Below are positions 57,101 to 63,840 of a DNA stretch of 64,000 nucleotides, piece after piece. The DNA is from an uncultured Lachnospiraceae bacterium (GTDB lineage Bacteria; Bacillota; Clostridia; Lachnospirales; Lachnospiraceae), in contig CAJOGN010000001.1 in assembly GCA_905234245.1 (NCBI GenBank), positions 186,001 through 250,000 of the forward strand, read 5' to 3'. The first letter of the stretch is position 1. Each line of letters starts with the position of its first letter. The notes under the pieces were generated by a model. The model saw only the letters and a list, made by a program, of their open reading frames with translations. It made no database searches and was not told the origin of the DNA. The position numbers were made by a program, and so were the translations under genes.

Positions 57101-59060
57101 TACAAGTGCCGCATGGGCATTTGGGGGCGGATTCGGAGCAATGGTTAATAATATTATCAATAAGAGAAACCATCGTATGGGTGGTAGAGGTACAAATAGT
57201 AGCCTGGCTACTGTAAAGATCATGTCTCCGAATAAGAATATTGGTCGTAACCACGCAATTGATACAATTACAATCCACTGTATGGCCGGTAACCTTACTG
57301 CAAAAGCTTGTGGTGAACTATTTGCAAAATCCTCCAGAGGCGCAAGTAGTAACTACGGTGTTGATAGTGATGGTGTAATCGGTCTGTATGTAAATGAGTC
57401 CGATAGAAGCTGGTGTACATCTAACAGTGGAAATGATAATCGTGCTATCACGATTGAAGTTGCTAATACATCTAATCAGGAACCATTCCCAATTTCTGAT
57501 AAAGCATATGATGCACTGGTTAAACTCTGTGCTGACATCTGTCACAGAAATAATATTCCTGAATTAAGATGGAAAGCAGATAAGAGTCTAATTGGACAAG
57601 TCGATAAACAAAACATGACAGTCCATAGATGGTTTGCAAACAAGAGCTGCCCCGGCGAGTGGCTATATAGTCACATGGGACAGATTGCTGATGATGTTAA
57701 TAAACTACTTGGTAATGAAAGCCACTTTGCTTCTTATGATAGTGCAGGTGTCGCCGATGGTGCTTCTACATCTACGGACACTTCTGCTACTGTAAGTTCT
57801 ACTGCAACTGCAGGTGGATATCAATCCTTCATTTCCAAGACAACATCTGCATTTACTAATATCAGTAATGCGCTTATGAAGGGTATGACAACTGGTGATC
57901 TAGATATAGATTGGGCAGGTGTCCTATCTGATGGTAAAGATAACAGTGGTGGTGTTGATGCGTCTGCCTCCACTTCTACAAGTGGTGGAACAACTCCGAC
58001 CATAGGTAATTATGAAGAATCTGAAGAAGGAATGGCTAAAGGTGCCTATGACTGGATGAAACAACTCGGACTTCCTGATATGCATATCGCTGGTATGCTA
58101 TCTAACTGGAACCACGAGAGTCACCTTGACCCAAGTGCAGTTGAAGGCGACTACTATTACTTCCCGGATGAATACTATAAGATAGGTCCTAAGAAGAAAG
58201 CTGCATTTGCTGATCTAAACTCTTACACAAAGAAAGTTATGAAACTCCACCATACTTCGTCTTCGTTCTATCAAGCAAAGACTTCTCAGGGCGGTGACAA
58301 TAACTGGTATGCTGGTATCGGATTCCCGCAATTTACTGGTATTAATGCATATAAGCTAGTCAATTATGCAAACAGTATCGGTAAACCTTGGTATAGTCTA
58401 GAAACTCAGATGAGATACTTCACTGAGCCTGGTAAGTATTATGATGGCTTCAAAGAAGGTACGAATGCAATCGCGACTTGGAAGAGTCAGAATTTCAAGA
58501 CACCTGAAGAAGCTGCTGCATACTATTATTCTCATTGGGAGATGCCGGGTAAGACAATAGACAATAACCATAGGAAAAATGCAAGTAGATGGTATAAGAA
58601 AGCCCAAGAATGGAGTAAAGGCGGTGGATCTGGTGAGGGTGCAACCTTACAAGATAAACGCTACATTATTCCTCAGGCTGAAAAGGAGCCTACTGTTGAT
58701 AACAGTGTAACTCCTGCAAGTGTTAAAATTATTCCACACAATGAAAGAGGAATTCACGTTCCTCAGGCTGCATTGTATAATAATACAAATAACTTTGTTG
58801 CAGATAATACTGATGTAGTAGCAATTCTGAATAGAATGGCTTCTGCCATTGATAATATCAATGAAAACAGTAATAATCTGAGCAAACTTGATATGCTATC
58901 TGATATCAATTCTGGCATTTCTGAAGTAAGTGTAACCCAGATTAACGGTGGTTCAAAGAACGTCGTTACTACAACTGGAAAACAAACTCAGAATAGACCT
59001 GCATCTGGAACAATATCTAGATCAGAAGAAAAAGCTAGAAAGATAGCATTCGGAAGATAA
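45141..59060 (+). CDS. Giant tape measure protein with multiple cell-wall hydrolase/peptidase domains (4639 aa)
   Basis: Single ORF; TMP signature GYATGTSNARRGFHILGENGPEAGFGG...GGEQIIPNDR; Gly-zipper hydrophobic repeats; C-terminal hydrolase domains listed separately. Confidence 0.93.
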   Translation: MPDNDKNKVKKSTSNLNSKWLQNTMKSLGVASTKVIRDLMPATSETVGTASKVTANTIKDIRSSRASLRRVQNAFNQTPIAKTAQDFFKNAIEDMKSGDFYKDRTSTGDDSDLSFGDLDNMFGDTSIEGDVNVENNTHIESSAATDAVLASINKQVEFNVKAAKAQTDTMMSLGSSMILKHNEFSGKLLSEISSIGANVAALVEYQNTNMTKLIDASIGFFEQMVPKEDVSSTDSSKVNADNIFGSNGGLDFENYLQYVKGNIADLKNGSMAGSMLSMILENKDMLFTNPMGMVAEGLIKQVIPAATKTAMQRLDQSVKDFIPVMLERLGNLGAGDNSMFGSFLRSVGGIFGIKRNRTTEFDFSKIKKGPVPYNGMANHTIVEIIPKYLRESTSYLKEIATYFTGKTEAEMNQNALGFDWSSGRFKTIGDMTTELYNQIGSEITGAYQSSDFHKYLMSRRDLLNSDADKENLESALGELELIAEQRGTLKVDAENFNAEVEDMVGNLQLASENIKEFFRAAFADAKERSDEMLGNFIATTQKASRQRNAMIKSMNEGAAENGLYQVNAALTKDNIDEKTLEIYRQKHGSSDATISPAGGSGGAGGSGGGTGSGGPSPNQGALHGAPHQSKAELKAKFAERAADDRSYEPTPSGGGIRNEIGDAAARPMNRLSSVLNAIMAGNSDQAFDELMKGVGNIFRKAGNYLTTNFLGPIKKSLFGEKDDQGFLRGGIFEGVQNRLKDASFSLRRIITGKGYVDSTGKEFPDVPEEEKDKTVVGKLSKAVDFFKSSIKERLFGVKSEEGEEGEEKEGIVGKFRRGLSSVSSSLLRGLTGWKHALFGKSDDENEDEEEQGKVIYAKLKEKAKEIAPDAIAGSIGGGILGLMVGGPIGGALLGFAGGILKRSDRFQNWLFGEKDEDGERTGGFISKGVQDYFKKNGKFLSGGAILGGLSGAITGGGLLGTLVGGPLAGAIMGIGSSMLLKSDAFQKFLFGDAENGQLGIVSHIKRWTSNIGRNKETGDPEASKMFGMSAIGVGTGGILGMLVGGPIVGAIAGLGASILAQRNNFKEWLFGSVDKETGAKKEGVLGKFRNMLTVTVLHPIRNGLADIGRRTKTWGKDILGKAAIVFGDIGDGIRNTVHKITGAFGTAIGGVAKSIKENFLDNIIEGARKVFEPLTNIVTMLGKGVAGAARTIIGFPVNLLYKLTSPIAKAVSKGIGTVFSIVGKAVRIALAPVALMIKGVGGILKVAGKVVAAPFKLVSGIFNFFNEKVSALVVHVGGFFSKLGDVIYKKIDDVLLRPIREFGQHIKDAGKAIVERITRPFRLMGNFVKGIFKGIGHEISESIKQSVNRMFSILNPLNWVRALMKGGKSLIGLLTGRKPGEDNQPKKKSWLRQIWDDTKYGYQKDYSGEMVYDDDGNPINTTLSRSQQRRALENRTRIEKRKDREKKFDDRNRLKNEKLIYKYTKGQRTEDTEENRKLAEMMSGKVGGIQWKSVDPIKKIEESQLSETQSLHKTVKLIAKFLSGGRIKTDEELSETAENIGASMAKVEGKAKDIKTAAQRSGTFDSKDRIKMAERDLNKAIKDLNKRHQDMVQEAFETKGWKAAWDLQVKLSKVEKEERKKYEAEYKAKYDSAMDVVADGQTTWNKATDRVIKKYWDTEGMNVLGRLKGRSRKGLINSVKRLGLMPKDWNPGEESQDATPDEAPAEGYATGTSNARRGFHILGENGPEAGFGGVFGKGKIFALNGPQVKFLTGGEQIIPNDRIEAPSIDKASLLGEFSESTDAEISRVSDTRKLSIGERLIRGLNDIKASYNEAKEIYGENTDDNEDDSDMTNVERLKKMLKNGIFGVLGMIPGFNLLMNAAIFGKTLVGATGEVIGAGVDKVKGVATGVANRVSTARKIISGTITGFRNRQDARDGVQYDDEGNIISTPTEGEAASAENTDAKLAPVTAGDKLRATLNARREAMGTVSSSGAIIRDDQMYADQQAAQAAVSGRTAEAERKRREEEEQKERENERADATLAEIKGLHKTEKEHSGMWNSIFSKKGLITGGLLLLGPLLMNFLKNGIGGAIINIANAIKDFAQAIWDKIKPFVDKVIQFGKDLAVNLKDQWDQTEAGHERENGETVGERASQNLENLAKGHWFYDENGEVTNQTSPRAKLAARLGLNFALKHPVITATAKTAADDVAKLGGKGLSKVGGKAAQKLGPGTLGLKALDKAGSVKNPLLKKVLEMVGKFFTTISDKLFKFASFGKKSTAIFSKLSKNVTKVVTERWASISSKVSRILGVKAATLNPIGFIANAAFIGFSALNGLSGTAKLFHVDQEAVDGKMKIISTIMGGFSGTLIGAIIEVISALMADVTGVDFLSAVAVAAYNFLADDEEAAALDSAQTAFDQEYQNYRLDEIEKQYNTQKAAGLIGANMTLEEFQAATESGEIKVDYKSEDNYNTDVNASLSDKFMKGLGKGIGGLKNFFGGKDTIKYEDQSGKQYIKNDNGTYQVYDKLGNDLGYIAEDAVMAIEGLVDKSEHKANILKRAGAALTKAFIPDTKMGYRDLSDGSWYDGNGDHYSASNELIEAKALTPEEIGAMVASGALQEETIITRESVLTLIGHPIKTAKELARIFGVPSESMDKFGDWLKDKGGKVVKGIGNIIGGATTGITNFFNTHKEKVFVDPTDGTYYTADGNHYSRSGLLLSVDKPISQAELKIMIDEGALLPAVKELPPNIDTKLSNIGMKMREAWNSGLERMQYLWDHKKEIATATLEKIKTGGANFAKNWIATFSEHTEKRWHSVDGGYYQSNGSVFSYYNDNGDLLQDGISAEEFAEICQSGLVTEEDYEEVTVNSRVRVAVKDLREKIGHAYTTVIESAKKSFTKIANSPVVKLMGEIAKHGFFGTLGELKSKTTKMAWWDEEGCYYEQIGNTWTKYNMHGDVVEENIPDETVKSLQKTGHLTWCEKQVDNTAQRAVKDIKKAASNAWKKSKETIVSAWKKFTNWITGGNNDEKSGGNGSGGAGNGKSLASMIANASKPTKQPFGGSGNGNVPERLNGIPYYSQNDPRWANKSYNMIGGRSDGATIGDTGCGPAAMSMVVNDMENKRPTPADMANLAQKTGDRDETGTNANFIKNSAKSYGIDSYRQFSPDSETIKKGLSTGNPMVLLGQGDKNTPYTQVGHYIVVTGMDSSGNIIYNDPRGVQYSGVMDANTVLNSTQAAWAFKDATGGRGKLSDSEKPKTDRIMISPNNGYEKTVTPGNYLRYSMDGVYHSLGGKGVENPTEEDLYKNDLTADSLLDDEYDTPKGQMIAHDTTNTALYSPTPVGGRGDVNRINAASIGGRGTPAEAIQALMGEYITRHWTRTDTSGYGAYRSSYGGRYHAGIDLCFASNSYTGRPIKSFTSGTVYLTNNNASGRGYYIIIKDNNGYYHFYQHLNKYPTLKAGATVKIGDVVGGYGNSGASHGNHLHYEVRPPSAANQPGGVTGTDPGHKGFIRSKSELARYTVNPYTYLKQYMNGKIDPSQLGTIGSSDGISPGSTTTGDGSTSAYTTATPSYDGGLITQLTSAFGNVSNALLDAAVTGDLDIDWNEVLKRGEAAQQGAELNASTSSGSTDVPSVSGNQGSREDNAKYIYKFLKAINVPNTHIAAVLSNWTAESGIDPTGVETIYSPKYKMSQEKLNAMSDPNAFSLNVMFPRYARSGIKLHKSAYKGDDGKYYPGVGLGGFTGPAVSGLLRKSQEIGKPWYDLETQLRYFSDPSGSVYTRGKYGGRDWINKVFIPKKFSSPAEGAKWFEKNWEGTTFKQAEHMRTAQEWYNKMSGWDSGAGFGIGGRGSGTNVSTGPDKLNGIPYYSQNDPRWATNRYKLPNGEDDGSTMSNSGCGPTAMSMVINSMKGDTSPVGMAKLAQATGDRDETGTNWNFIDKAANAYGIDSTRATNPSSDVIKAGLGTGHPMILSGYGSESDSPYTDAGHYIVATGLKGNQLTYNDPRGKAYSGSMDINKVADNTSAAWAFGGGFGAMVNNIINKRNHRMGGRGTNSSLATVKIMSPNKNIGRNHAIDTITIHCMAGNLTAKACGELFAKSSRGASSNYGVDSDGVIGLYVNESDRSWCTSNSGNDNRAITIEVANTSNQEPFPISDKAYDALVKLCADICHRNNIPELRWKADKSLIGQVDKQNMTVHRWFANKSCPGEWLYSHMGQIADDVNKLLGNESHFASYDSAGVADGASTSTDTSATVSSTATAGGYQSFISKTTSAFTNISNALMKGMTTGDLDIDWAGVLSDGKDNSGGVDASASTSTSGGTTPTIGNYEESEEGMAKGAYDWMKQLGLPDMHIAGMLSNWNHESHLDPSAVEGDYYYFPDEYYKIGPKKKAAFADLNSYTKKVMKLHHTSSSFYQAKTSQGGDNNWYAGIGFPQFTGINAYKLVNYANSIGKPWYSLETQMRYFTEPGKYYDGFKEGTNAIATWKSQNFKTPEEAAAYYYSHWEMPGKTIDNNHRKNASRWYKKAQEWSKGGGSGEGATLQDKRYIIPQAEKEPTVDNSVTPASVKIIPHNERGIHVPQAALYNNTNNFVADNTDVVAILNRMASAIDNINENSNNLSKLDMLSDINSGISEVSVTQINGGSKNVVTTTGKQTQNRPASGTISRSEEKARKIAFGR
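54261..54768 (+). other. TMP domain: C39-like cysteine peptidase, copy 1
   Basis: NGIPYYSQNDPRWANKSY...GDTGCGPAAMSMV...VGHYIVVTGMD...YNDPRG. Confidence 0.8.
55225..55520 (+). other. TMP domain: M23 metallopeptidase
   Basis: YHAGIDLCF...YQHL...GNSGASHGNHLHYEVR. Confidence 0.9.
55955..56550 (+). other. TMP domain: phage tail lysozyme-like, copy 1
   Basis: EDNAKYIYKFLKAINVPNTHIAAVLSNWTAESGIDPTGVE...GLGGFTGP. Confidence 0.75.
56622..57125 (+). other. TMP domain: C39-like cysteine peptidase, copy 2
   Basis: NGIPYYSQNDPRWATNRYK...SGCGPTAMSMV...AGHYIVATGL...YNDPRG. Confidence 0.8.
57235..57710 (+). other. TMP domain: N-acetylmuramoyl-L-alanine amidase (Amidase_2 type)
   Basis: NHAIDTITIHCMAG...SSNYGVDSDGVIGLYV...RAITIEVAN...MTVHRWFANKSCPGEWL. 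Confidence 0.85.
58015..58620 (+). other. TMP domain: phage tail lysozyme-like, copy 2
   Basis: EEGMAKGAYDWMKQLGLPDMHIAGMLSNWNHESHLDPSAVE...GIGFPQFTG. Confidence 0.75.
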
Positions 59061-59074
59061 CAAACATAAATAGA

Positions 59075-59106
59075 GGTACTCAGTTTTGAGTACCTCTATT
59101 TATTTA
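59075..59106 (+). terminator. Terminator after tape measure gene
   Basis: AATAGAGGTACTCA-gttt-TGAGTACCTCTATTTATT. Confidence 0.8.
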
Positions 59107-59169
59107 TACGATATTTTATCACGTTTAACAAATTGATAATGTATTGCAAAAAAGAAGGTGAAGTTATAT

Positions 59170-61050
59170 ATGGCTACAAGCGTAAAAGTAGGAGATAAGG
59201 TAACTTGTAACGCTCAAACCGACGTTACTGGTGTACACCTAGCAAATATAGTTCGTGATAACGCCTCTTGGGTTATACAAGTAGGATGGCGTGGTAATCC
59301 GAACAACATTGTTATTAGTTTAAATAATAAGCAAGCAACTGCTGTTGTAGATATATCTACTCTTACAAATTTAACTACACCAGAACCACTACCTGAAGAT
59401 ACTGCTACGGAAGCAGAATTAACTCCACCAGCAACTGTTGATGAGAATGCATATACATCTGAAGGTATTGAAGATGCTATGGCAGCTCTACTAGATGCTG
59501 CTAATGGTGATGATATTCTAAAATATAGTATGAAACTGTTTGGGATTCCTCATCAGTTTACACACTATTGTGATTATAGAGCTTATTCAGCACTACCTGC
59601 TAATAAGAGGTCTGACCCAAAACTAGTTGGTAGAAAGTTTATTGAAAACATTATGCTGGAAGCTCCTGTTATTACAATTATCCCAGGAAAACCTGTCTAT
59701 ATGCCTGCTTCTACTAAAAAATTCTCTGCATGGGCTATGGTACAAGCTGCAAATGGTAACGTAGCAGCTCTAGCTCAAAAACTAGATGAAGAGGAAATGA
59801 GACAGAAATTAAGATACTATGACTTTGAACAAGATTATTTCACCTATATGGAATATGTAAATATCATGTGTCAAGTAGGTGCAGCATTCCTAGATATTGG
59901 TGATTATGTCATTGATGGAACAGGAAAACCACTGAGAAAATATGACTGGAAAGATTATAGATGGAATAATGAAAGCTACAGACATGCTGGTGCAACCCTC
60001 GTTAAATCTGCAATAGGTGCTTTCGTCGATGCACTAATATCATTTGGTAAAAGTGTCGGAAGCGCGGTCGTGAATTTTATCACCGGTAATGAGACTGGAG
60101 GGACAGAAGACGATGGTTCTATCACAGCATTAAATGCTGGAGGAGAAGATAAAGATTTCATATCAACACTGGAAGATTTGCTTGCAAATGTGAACTATGT
60201 ACAGTTCTATATAGATTCATCTTCAGGGGTTGGAGAAAGTGCAAATAACCAAACTACTCAATCTAAACTTGCTGGTGTTTTTGATGCCGGCAATGAATTA
60301 TTGAAGGAAGTTGCATTCATTGCAAACTCTGGTGGTCTTGACTCTCAAGCATTACAAGACTCTCTTGTGAAACTCCCCGAAGCTCTGGCAGACCATCTAG
60401 CATCCTCTAAGCATGGTACCGCTGGCGGTATTCTACAAAGACTGTTGGAGAGCTCTAGTAGTGTTATTAAGGGTGAAAAGATGATTTTCCCTGAAATCTA
60501 CATGAGTAGTTCTTATCAAAAGAATTATAGTATAACTGTTGACTTGAGAGCTCCAGATGGAAACAAGCTCAGTTATTATCTAAATATTCTAGTTCCACTA
60601 TTTCATATTATGTGTTTAGCAATTCCGAAACAAGGTACTGCTAATACATATAGTGCACCATTCCTAGTAAGATGCTACTATCCAGGTGTTTTTTCTTGCA
60701 ATCTTGGTATTGTAGAAAGTATCCAGATTGATAGACCTGGTAATGATACCTGGACGATTGATAACTTACCAAATGAAATGAAAGTTACAATTAATATTAA
60801 AGACCTATATAGTGATATGGCTATGTCTCCAAGAGGAGATGTGGCATTATTCTTATCCAATTCAAGCTTAATCGAATACATTGCAACAAACTGTGGAGTA
60901 AACTTAGTAACTCCACAATTAAGAAAGAGAGTCGAATTAATCCTTACTGCTGTAAAACAAGCATTTAGCTTTGAAGAAAATCTGGATGTTGTTTCCAACA
61001 AGATTTGGTCTGGATTAGATAATCTAATCGATTCTATCGTACGTCTATAA
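59170..61050 (+). CDS. Virion protein with N-terminal SH3-like domain (paralogous N-terminus to 38596-40149)
   Basis: ATG 59170 MATSVKVGDKVTCNAQTDVTGVHLANIVR...VIQVGWRGNPNNIVISL...TAVVDISTLTNL (track start 59158 adds MKLY). Confidence 0.8.
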   Translation: MATSVKVGDKVTCNAQTDVTGVHLANIVRDNASWVIQVGWRGNPNNIVISLNNKQATAVVDISTLTNLTTPEPLPEDTATEAELTPPATVDENAYTSEGIEDAMAALLDAANGDDILKYSMKLFGIPHQFTHYCDYRAYSALPANKRSDPKLVGRKFIENIMLEAPVITIIPGKPVYMPASTKKFSAWAMVQAANGNVAALAQKLDEEEMRQKLRYYDFEQDYFTYMEYVNIMCQVGAAFLDIGDYVIDGTGKPLRKYDWKDYRWNNESYRHAGATLVKSAIGAFVDALISFGKSVGSAVVNFITGNETGGTEDDGSITALNAGGEDKDFISTLEDLLANVNYVQFYIDSSSGVGESANNQTTQSKLAGVFDAGNELLKEVAFIANSGGLDSQALQDSLVKLPEALADHLASSKHGTAGGILQRLLESSSSVIKGEKMIFPEIYMSSSYQKNYSITVDLRAPDGNKLSYYLNILVPLFHIMCLAIPKQGTANTYSAPFLVRCYYPGVFSCNLGIVESIQIDRPGNDTWTIDNLPNEMKVTINIKDLYSDMAMSPRGDVALFLSNSSLIEYIATNCGVNLVTPQLRKRVELILTAVKQAFSFEENLDVVSNKIWSGLDNLIDSIVRL

Positions 61051-61062
61051 AAAGGAAGTATT

Positions 61063-61680
61063 ATGAAGAAAATAGAAAATGATTATCTAGAGAAGTATGG
61101 GAGTATCCCTAAAGATGAAGATAAAAGATTCAAAGAATTATTGTATTCTCTGAATTTATCAAATAAAGCGAGATCTATGATTTTCCCAGAAATCAATAGA
61201 ATACTAAATATGAAATGGAAGAGATTAGACTTTGTCATATATCTCGTTCCAAAACCTACTCCAAGACCAAGACATAATGGATTTCAACATATTTTTTATG
61301 TCAGTGGTGCAAAAGATAATAAAGACATATTTAGAAAATTCTATATTAAAAATGATTTACCTATGATTACTACTCCATGTAAATTCACATGCATTTCTTA
61401 TCTCCCCATCCCAAATTCTATGAGCAATTTAGAAAAACTAATTGCAGAAATTGGATTAATACGCCCTATAGCGAAGCCTGACTGGGATAATATTGGAAAG
61501 ACATATTCTGATATGATACAAGGAACTCTTTTATTGGATGATTCTCTTATTATAGAGGGAGTCTCAAAGAAATACTATTCAACGAAACCTAGAGTTGAAA
61601 TTCATATAGAATACATGGAAGAATATGATTGTAAATTTAACGAAAAGAAAATAAGAAAGAAGGTTGAGGTAGATGAGTAA
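61063..61680 (+). CDS. RusA-like Holliday junction resolvase
   Basis: PKPTPRPRHN...RPIAKPDWDNIGKTYSDMIQGTLLLDDSLIIEGVSKKYYSTKPRVEIHIEYM: KPDxDN...D...DD...K.Y...P pattern of RusA family. Confidence 0.85.
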   Translation: MKKIENDYLEKYGSIPKDEDKRFKELLYSLNLSNKARSMIFPEINRILNMKWKRLDFVIYLVPKPTPRPRHNGFQHIFYVSGAKDNKDIFRKFYIKNDLPMITTPCKFTCISYLPIPNSMSNLEKLIAEIGLIRPIAKPDWDNIGKTYSDMIQGTLLLDDSLIIEGVSKKYYSTKPRVEIHIEYMEEYDCKFNEKKIRKKVEVDE

Positions 61681-62824
61681 GGTTCATCAACTATTTGGTT
61701 ATTTTGGTGATAAATATTACATGGTACCACATTGTAGCCATATTGTCATTCCTGAAAATATTGACTACACTGGAAAATCCATTCAGACTCAGCTAAGTGA
61801 TTCTTATCCCGAAGCTGAAATTGATATGTATCATTATCACACTGATCTAGTTACAACCTGTAATGTAAAGCGGGTTGCTAACATGAAAGAGATGATAATC
61901 TCTGAAGAAATTAAGAATATTGATGCTATCAATACAAACTATGTATTTGGTATTGAATATGAATTATTCAATAAAGATGGTAAGCTACTTCGTTCTGGTA
62001 CTTCTGAGACAGAAGCTCAATATTGCTCTGCACTCATTACAGATGATATCCTAGAAGGAAATGTAATGGAGTACAGAAAAGCCCTAGTTTTCGATGGGAG
62101 AATTGAGATTAATGTACCAGAAATTTCTCGTTATGGTATTCGGAATGCATGTGCTCAGCATCCATACATTATAAAAATTAAATCCATTTATGTAGCATCT
62201 GCATTAGGAGATGGAGCTATTATCACCGAGACTGGTTCTCAGGTAGATATTCCTGATGATTGTATTACGAATCATGATCATCATGCTTATAGCTCTAACT
62301 ATAGATGCCATATGCATGATACTCTCTGTAATAGAAACTTTGCATCTTGTTTCCTAACCAATGCAAAAGTTGGTACTACTATGATTGATGCTACCGTACT
62401 TCCTATGAAGCTAGAAGTTCCCGAGGAAGTTCAGAGAGTTACTCTATGCACTATTCCCTGTAATGGTACTGATTATACAATCAAGATTAATAAGAAACTG
62501 AATCTGATTGTATTAAATCTAGAGGTTCTTCTAGATAACTTCAACTATGTCTATGATATTGAAGATATCAAAGAACTCCTAAAACTGAATGGTTCTGATG
62601 ATGAGACTGATGGTAGCCAGGAATATAATCCAGATGATGCTATCCCAATTCATCCAGACCATCCAGATGCAAATAACACTAACACAGATAGTAGTACTGA
62701 TACCACAAATAATACAGATACAACCGGAGATAATACTGGTGGGAATAATAACAATAGTTCTACAACCAATACTACTACAGACACTACTACGGATAATACT
62801 GCCAATACAGATAATAATGGTTAA
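61673..62824 (+). CDS. Hypothetical virion protein with Thr/Asn/Asp low-complexity C-terminus
   Basis: Overlaps RusA stop; C-term DANNTNTDSSTDTTNNTDTTGDNTGG...; terminator 62833-62866. Confidence 0.75.
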   Translation: MSKVHQLFGYFGDKYYMVPHCSHIVIPENIDYTGKSIQTQLSDSYPEAEIDMYHYHTDLVTTCNVKRVANMKEMIISEEIKNIDAINTNYVFGIEYELFNKDGKLLRSGTSETEAQYCSALITDDILEGNVMEYRKALVFDGRIEINVPEISRYGIRNACAQHPYIIKIKSIYVASALGDGAIITETGSQVDIPDDCITNHDHHAYSSNYRCHMHDTLCNRNFASCFLTNAKVGTTMIDATVLPMKLEVPEEVQRVTLCTIPCNGTDYTIKINKKLNLIVLNLEVLLDNFNYVYDIEDIKELLKLNGSDDETDGSQEYNPDDAIPIHPDHPDANNTNTDSSTDTTNNTDTTGDNTGGNNNNSSTTNTTTDTTTDNTANTDNNG

Positions 62825-62931
62825 TTAATAAAAGAGAGTGATGGTATAATTCCATCACTCTCTTTATAAAACTTTATCTAAGAAAAAACACCTACTTAAA
62901 AAATCTTAAGCGAAAAGGGATGATGACTATG

Positions 62932-63198
62932 GCCACATTAAATGACAATTATAATGAGTCTAAGAAATACTCGCCAACCATTATGAACGACATTAAGGCT
63001 ATACTAACAAAAAAGAAACTATCCTATGAAGAAAAATCAAATGGCTCTGAACTTATCATTTCTAATACAAAAAAGAAAAAAGAAGATATTTTGAAAATTT
63101 TAAAGAAAGAATTAGATATTCCTGATTCTGTAATTTCTATTTTAATTAAAATTGCTGAGGTAAATAATACAATTTACATTCGACAAAATACAAAATAA
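62932..63198 (+). CDS. Hypothetical protein (~88 aa)
   Basis: Short ORF; hairpin terminator 63200-63239 downstream. Confidence 0.6.
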   Translation, partial: ATLNDNYNESKKYSPTIMNDIKAILTKKKLSYEEKSNGSELIISNTKKKKEDILKILKKELDIPDSVISILIKIAEVNNTIYIRQNTK

Positions 63199-63199
63199 A

Positions 63200-63239
63200 A
63201 ATAAGTCTAGTATGTATTCAACATACTAGACTTATTTAT
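63200..63239. terminator. Convergent terminator
   Basis: AATAAGTCTAGTATGT-attca-ACATACTAGACTTATT. Confidence 0.8.
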
Positions 63240-63256
63240 TGTCGATATGAATAGAA

Positions 63257-63391
63257 TTAGGGAGCAATGATATAATCATACTCCGCCTGGCTGATTTTAC
63301 CATTCTCAAGCATCTGCTGAAGCTTCTCCAGAGTAACTCTTGGAGGATTATTGTGATACAGACGACGCAGGCTCTCAACTAACATAGACAT
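63257..63391 (-). CDS. XkdX-like small phage protein (44 aa)
   Basis: Hand translation MSMLVESLRRLYHNNPPRVTLEKLQQMLENGKISQAEYDYIIAP; start overlaps upstream stop (TAATG). Confidence 0.6.
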   Translation of the reverse strand: MSMLVESLRRLYHNNPPRVTLEKLQQMLENGKISQAEYDYIIAP

Positions 63392-63690
63392 TATAGCAGG
63401 CCCTCCTCCATAAGATTTACGGTGTATTCATCAATAATATCGTTGTCGTGCTTAAAGCTGATAGCAGGAACAACGCTTTCACGTGTGGCAGTGACTAGAT
63501 TATACTCTTCACGTGTGAAGGTGCGCTCTTCATATTCCCACATAAGGGTTTCTTCCTCTTCCTCACTCTGAGCAGGAACAGTGATTTCCTTAAAGTTTCT
63601 ACGTTCATAAACAGTCGTAGGGCTGGAAGTCAGATCAAGAGCTTCGGGTTTATCATCATAACCACACTGGGCTACAGTCCATTGAGTCAT
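63391..63690 (-). CDS. Hypothetical tail-associated protein (99 aa)
   Basis: GAAAGGAAT upstream of ATG; coupled to XkdX-like ORF. Confidence 0.65.
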   Translation of the reverse strand: MTQWTVAQCGYDDKPEALDLTSSPTTVYERRNFKEITVPAQSEEEEETLMWEYEERTFTREEYNLVTATRESVVPAISFKHDNDIIDEYTVNLMEEGLL

Positions 63691-63840
63691 AGCTATTCAT
63701 TCCTTTCTATAATGAAGAGTCAATTATAGTTATAATTAATTGGACTCCCAATTAAGTATTTGTTGGAAAAACAAAATAAAAAGAAAAATAAAGTAACCTA
63801 GAGTCAAGAGGTTACTTTATTTTTATCTCTATATGGAATA

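Noticed and set aside
45996-58607. Many antisense ORFs inside the tape measure gene
   Set aside because: No SD or promoter, sequence composition is the shadow of the long plus ORF.
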